This document shows, piece by piece, positions 5,699 to 6,975 of a stretch of 6,975 nt of DNA. Within the stretch, counting starts at the first letter, position 1, and every line of letters starts with the position of its first letter. The DNA is taken from assembly GCA_003661265.1 (NCBI GenBank), contig QMVU01000062.1:1-6975 (forward strand). The letters run 5' to 3'. The translations under genes were made by a program, and so were the position numbers. Under the pieces are notes generated by a model that made no database searches, was not told the DNA's origin, and saw nothing but the letters and a program-made list of their open reading frames with translations. Source of the DNA: Thermoproteota archaeon (GTDB taxonomy: Archaea > Korarchaeota > Korarchaeia > Korarchaeales > Korarchaeaceae).

Positions 5699-6298
5699 AT
5701 GGATGGGCTGGAGTATTGGAGCTGGGACAGGTGTTGCTCTAAGATAAGGGGACTTAGAGGTAGGCTCGGTTTTGAAAACTCTGAGAAAATAGAGTTCCTA
5801 AAGCTGAGCCTCTCCCTCAGGGACGGATCAATATCGGATGAACTCATCAAGGGAAGGAAGTTAAGCCCTTACGAAATTAAGGGGATTTACTGCATTCTTT
5901 ATGGATATGCGGACTCAAGCCCACTTAGGGAAACAAACAAGCTCATCTCCTTCAGGCAGGTTCCAGGAGGAAGGTTTTACTACGAGCCTTTCGCCCAAAG
6001 AGTGCTAAGACCTTTGGAAAGAGCCTTTGGGCCGAATCCAGAACTTCTAGTTGAGGCCGGGAAGGTGTTAGGAGGTGTTAAGTCTGGATACGGCGACTTC
6101 TCAGTGAAGATTTACTCCCTTCCCCTCGTCCCACTGACGGTCGTCCTTTACGCTGGAGACGAGGAGTTCCCTCCGTCTGCAAACATCCTCTACGATTCCT
6201 CCGTGATAGACCTCCTCTCAACTGAGAGGATAGTTATGCTAAGTGAGCTGACGGTTTCTAGGCTGAGACACGCCCTTGGATTTATTAGGAGGGATTAG
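5699..6298 (+). CDS. DUF3786 family protein
   Basis: A 199-residue soluble protein of the DUF3786 family, whose function is not established. The family is recognised from three blocks: ISFRQVPGGRFYYEPF (83-98), YGDFSVKIYSLPLVPL (131-146) and GDEEFPPSANILYD (153-166), the last being the most characteristic. The N-terminus has a CC pair (12-13) but not an iron-sulfur cysteine cluster of the type seen in some longer relatives, so this is the bare domain. The ATG is preceded by GGGGAG at 5684-5689, nine bases away, which lies in one arm of a strong palindrome. It is 14 bases downstream of the OB-fold gene, and so probably in the same transcript. Its TAG stop overlaps the convergent purA stop by four bases. 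Homologues are common in anaerobic bacteria and archaea, often near corrinoid or one-carbon genes as I recall; nothing of the kind is seen here. The family assignment is from memory. Confidence 0.8.
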   Translation: MDGLEYWSWDRCCSKIRGLRGRLGFENSEKIEFLKLSLSLRDGSISDELIKGRKLSPYEIKGIYCILYGYADSSPLRETNKLISFRQVPGGRFYYEPFAQRVLRPLERAFGPNPELLVEAGKVLGGVKSGYGDFSVKIYSLPLVPLTVVLYAGDEEFPPSANILYDSSVIDLLSTERIVMLSELTVSRLRHALGFIRRD

Positions 6299-6975
6299 GG
6301 AACCTCTATCGTGGTTTCCCTCTTCGGCCCAACCCCCACTATCTTCACCGGAACTGAAAGCTGTTCCTCGATGAACTCAATGTACTCCCTCGCCTTCCTC
6401 GGGAGGGCATCGTATCCCTGCTTAGCTATCCTCTCCCAGCCTCCAGCTCCAACCTCTTCCCATCCATCAAGCTCCTCGTACACCGGCTTGCACCTCTCGA
6501 GTTCCTCAACGAAGGGCGTCATGATCTCCCTTTCCTCACCATCAACCTCGTAGGCCACACAAACCCTTATTGGGTCAATCCCTTCAAGCACGTCTAGCTT
6601 CCTTAGAGCAATTTCAGATATACCGTTTATCATCAGGGAGTACCTCAGCATCGGTAGGTCAAGCCAGCCGCACCTCCTCGGTCTGCCCGTCGTTGTACCG
6701 TATTCCCCTCCCTTCTCCCTTATCCTATCTCCGAGCTCACCGAAAATCTCGGTTACGAAGGGCCCTGCCCCAACCCTTGTGGTGTAGGCCTTGCAGACCC
6801 CAATAACCTTGCTTATCTTCGTTGGTCCAACCCCAGCTCCAACGCAGGCCCCTCCTGCAATTGGATTCGAGGACGTGACGTAGGGATACGTTCCATGATC
6901 CACATCCAGAAGGGTTCCCTGGGCTCCCTCGAAGATCACAGTTTTCCCCTCGTCAAGGGCCTCGTTAACCAGCAA
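6295..6975 (-). CDS. purA: Adenylosuccinate synthetase, 5' partial
   Basis: Catalyses the first committed step from IMP to AMP: GTP-dependent joining of IMP and aspartate to give adenylosuccinate, in the cytoplasm. The 226 visible residues are the C-terminal part; archaeal enzymes are about 340 residues, so about 110 N-terminal residues, including the GDEGKGK-type nucleotide loop, lie beyond the window. The frame is open to the last base, and the TTG at 6975 is not a real start. Numbered from it, motifs are FEGAQGTLLDVDHGTYPYV (15-33), SSNPIAGG (35-42), the KAYTTRVGAGPF block (62-73) with IMP-binding arginine R67, TTTGRPRRCGWLDL (94-107), LRKLDVL (124-130), the CVAYEVDG region (139-146) and a C-terminal VGVGPKRETTI (213-223). 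The bacterial C-terminal extension is shorter, as usual in archaea. Its TAA stop overlaps the stop of the convergent DUF3786 gene. The identification is secure. Confidence 0.96.
   Translation of the reverse strand: MLVNEALDEGKTVIFEGAQGTLLDVDHGTYPYVTSSNPIAGGACVGAGVGPTKISKVIGVCKAYTTRVGAGPFVTEIFGELGDRIREKGGEYGTTTGRPRRCGWLDLPMLRYSLMINGISEIALRKLDVLEGIDPIRVCVAYEVDGEEREIMTPFVEELERCKPVYEELDGWEEVGAGGWERIAKQGYDALPRKAREYIEFIEEQLSVPVKIVGVGPKRETTIEVP

Overview
This window looks like a piece of an archaeal chromosome, probably from a thermophile. The evidence is archaeal-type families (a thermophile-type KaiC ATPase with its usual small partner, an Lrp/AsnC regulator, short archaeal adenylosuccinate synthetase), AGG and ATA-rich coding, frequent GTG starts, and two TATA boxes sitting about 25-27 bases upstream of start codons, as expected for leaderless archaeal transcripts. 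The exact lineage cannot be fixed from the sequence alone; a Korarchaeota- or Thermoproteota-like organism is a guess. Coding density is very high: seven protein genes, two cut by the window edges, with gaps or overlaps mostly of a few bases. No RNA gene, CRISPR array, insertion sequence or long intergenic region was seen.

Layout. (1) Plus strand, 3-986: the C-terminal part of a PUA/RlmI-type SAM-dependent rRNA methyltransferase, whose start lies upstream of the window. (2) Plus strand, 1047-2535: a KaiC/RadA-like ATPase immediately followed by a helix-turn-helix protein of the type found beside it in other archaea, a probable regulatory pair. (3) Minus strand, 4300 down to 2544: an Lrp/AsnC transcription regulator overlapping by one base (TGATG) a roughly 421-residue protein whose motifs resemble a protein-kinase-like fold, with SelO-like spacing in several places. 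(4) A 136-base divergent intergenic region (4301-4436) with back-to-back TATA boxes and two small dyads. (5) Plus strand, 4437-6298: an OB-fold protein with what looks like a P-loop-less, degenerate ATPase domain, followed by a DUF3786 protein; the junction holds two overlapping, mutually exclusive hairpins. (6) Minus strand, 6295 to the window end: the C-terminal two thirds of adenylosuccinate synthetase (purA), tail to tail with the DUF3786 gene and overlapping it by four bases.

The most interesting parts are the kinase-like/SelO-like protein co-transcribed with an Lrp regulator, the OB-plus-degenerate-ATPase protein divergent from it, and the hairpin pair at 5655-5689. The two conventional enzymes at the edges (rRNA methylation and AMP synthesis) give no functional clue to the middle genes. 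The two divergent units share a promoter region, so the Lrp protein may control both; this is inference.
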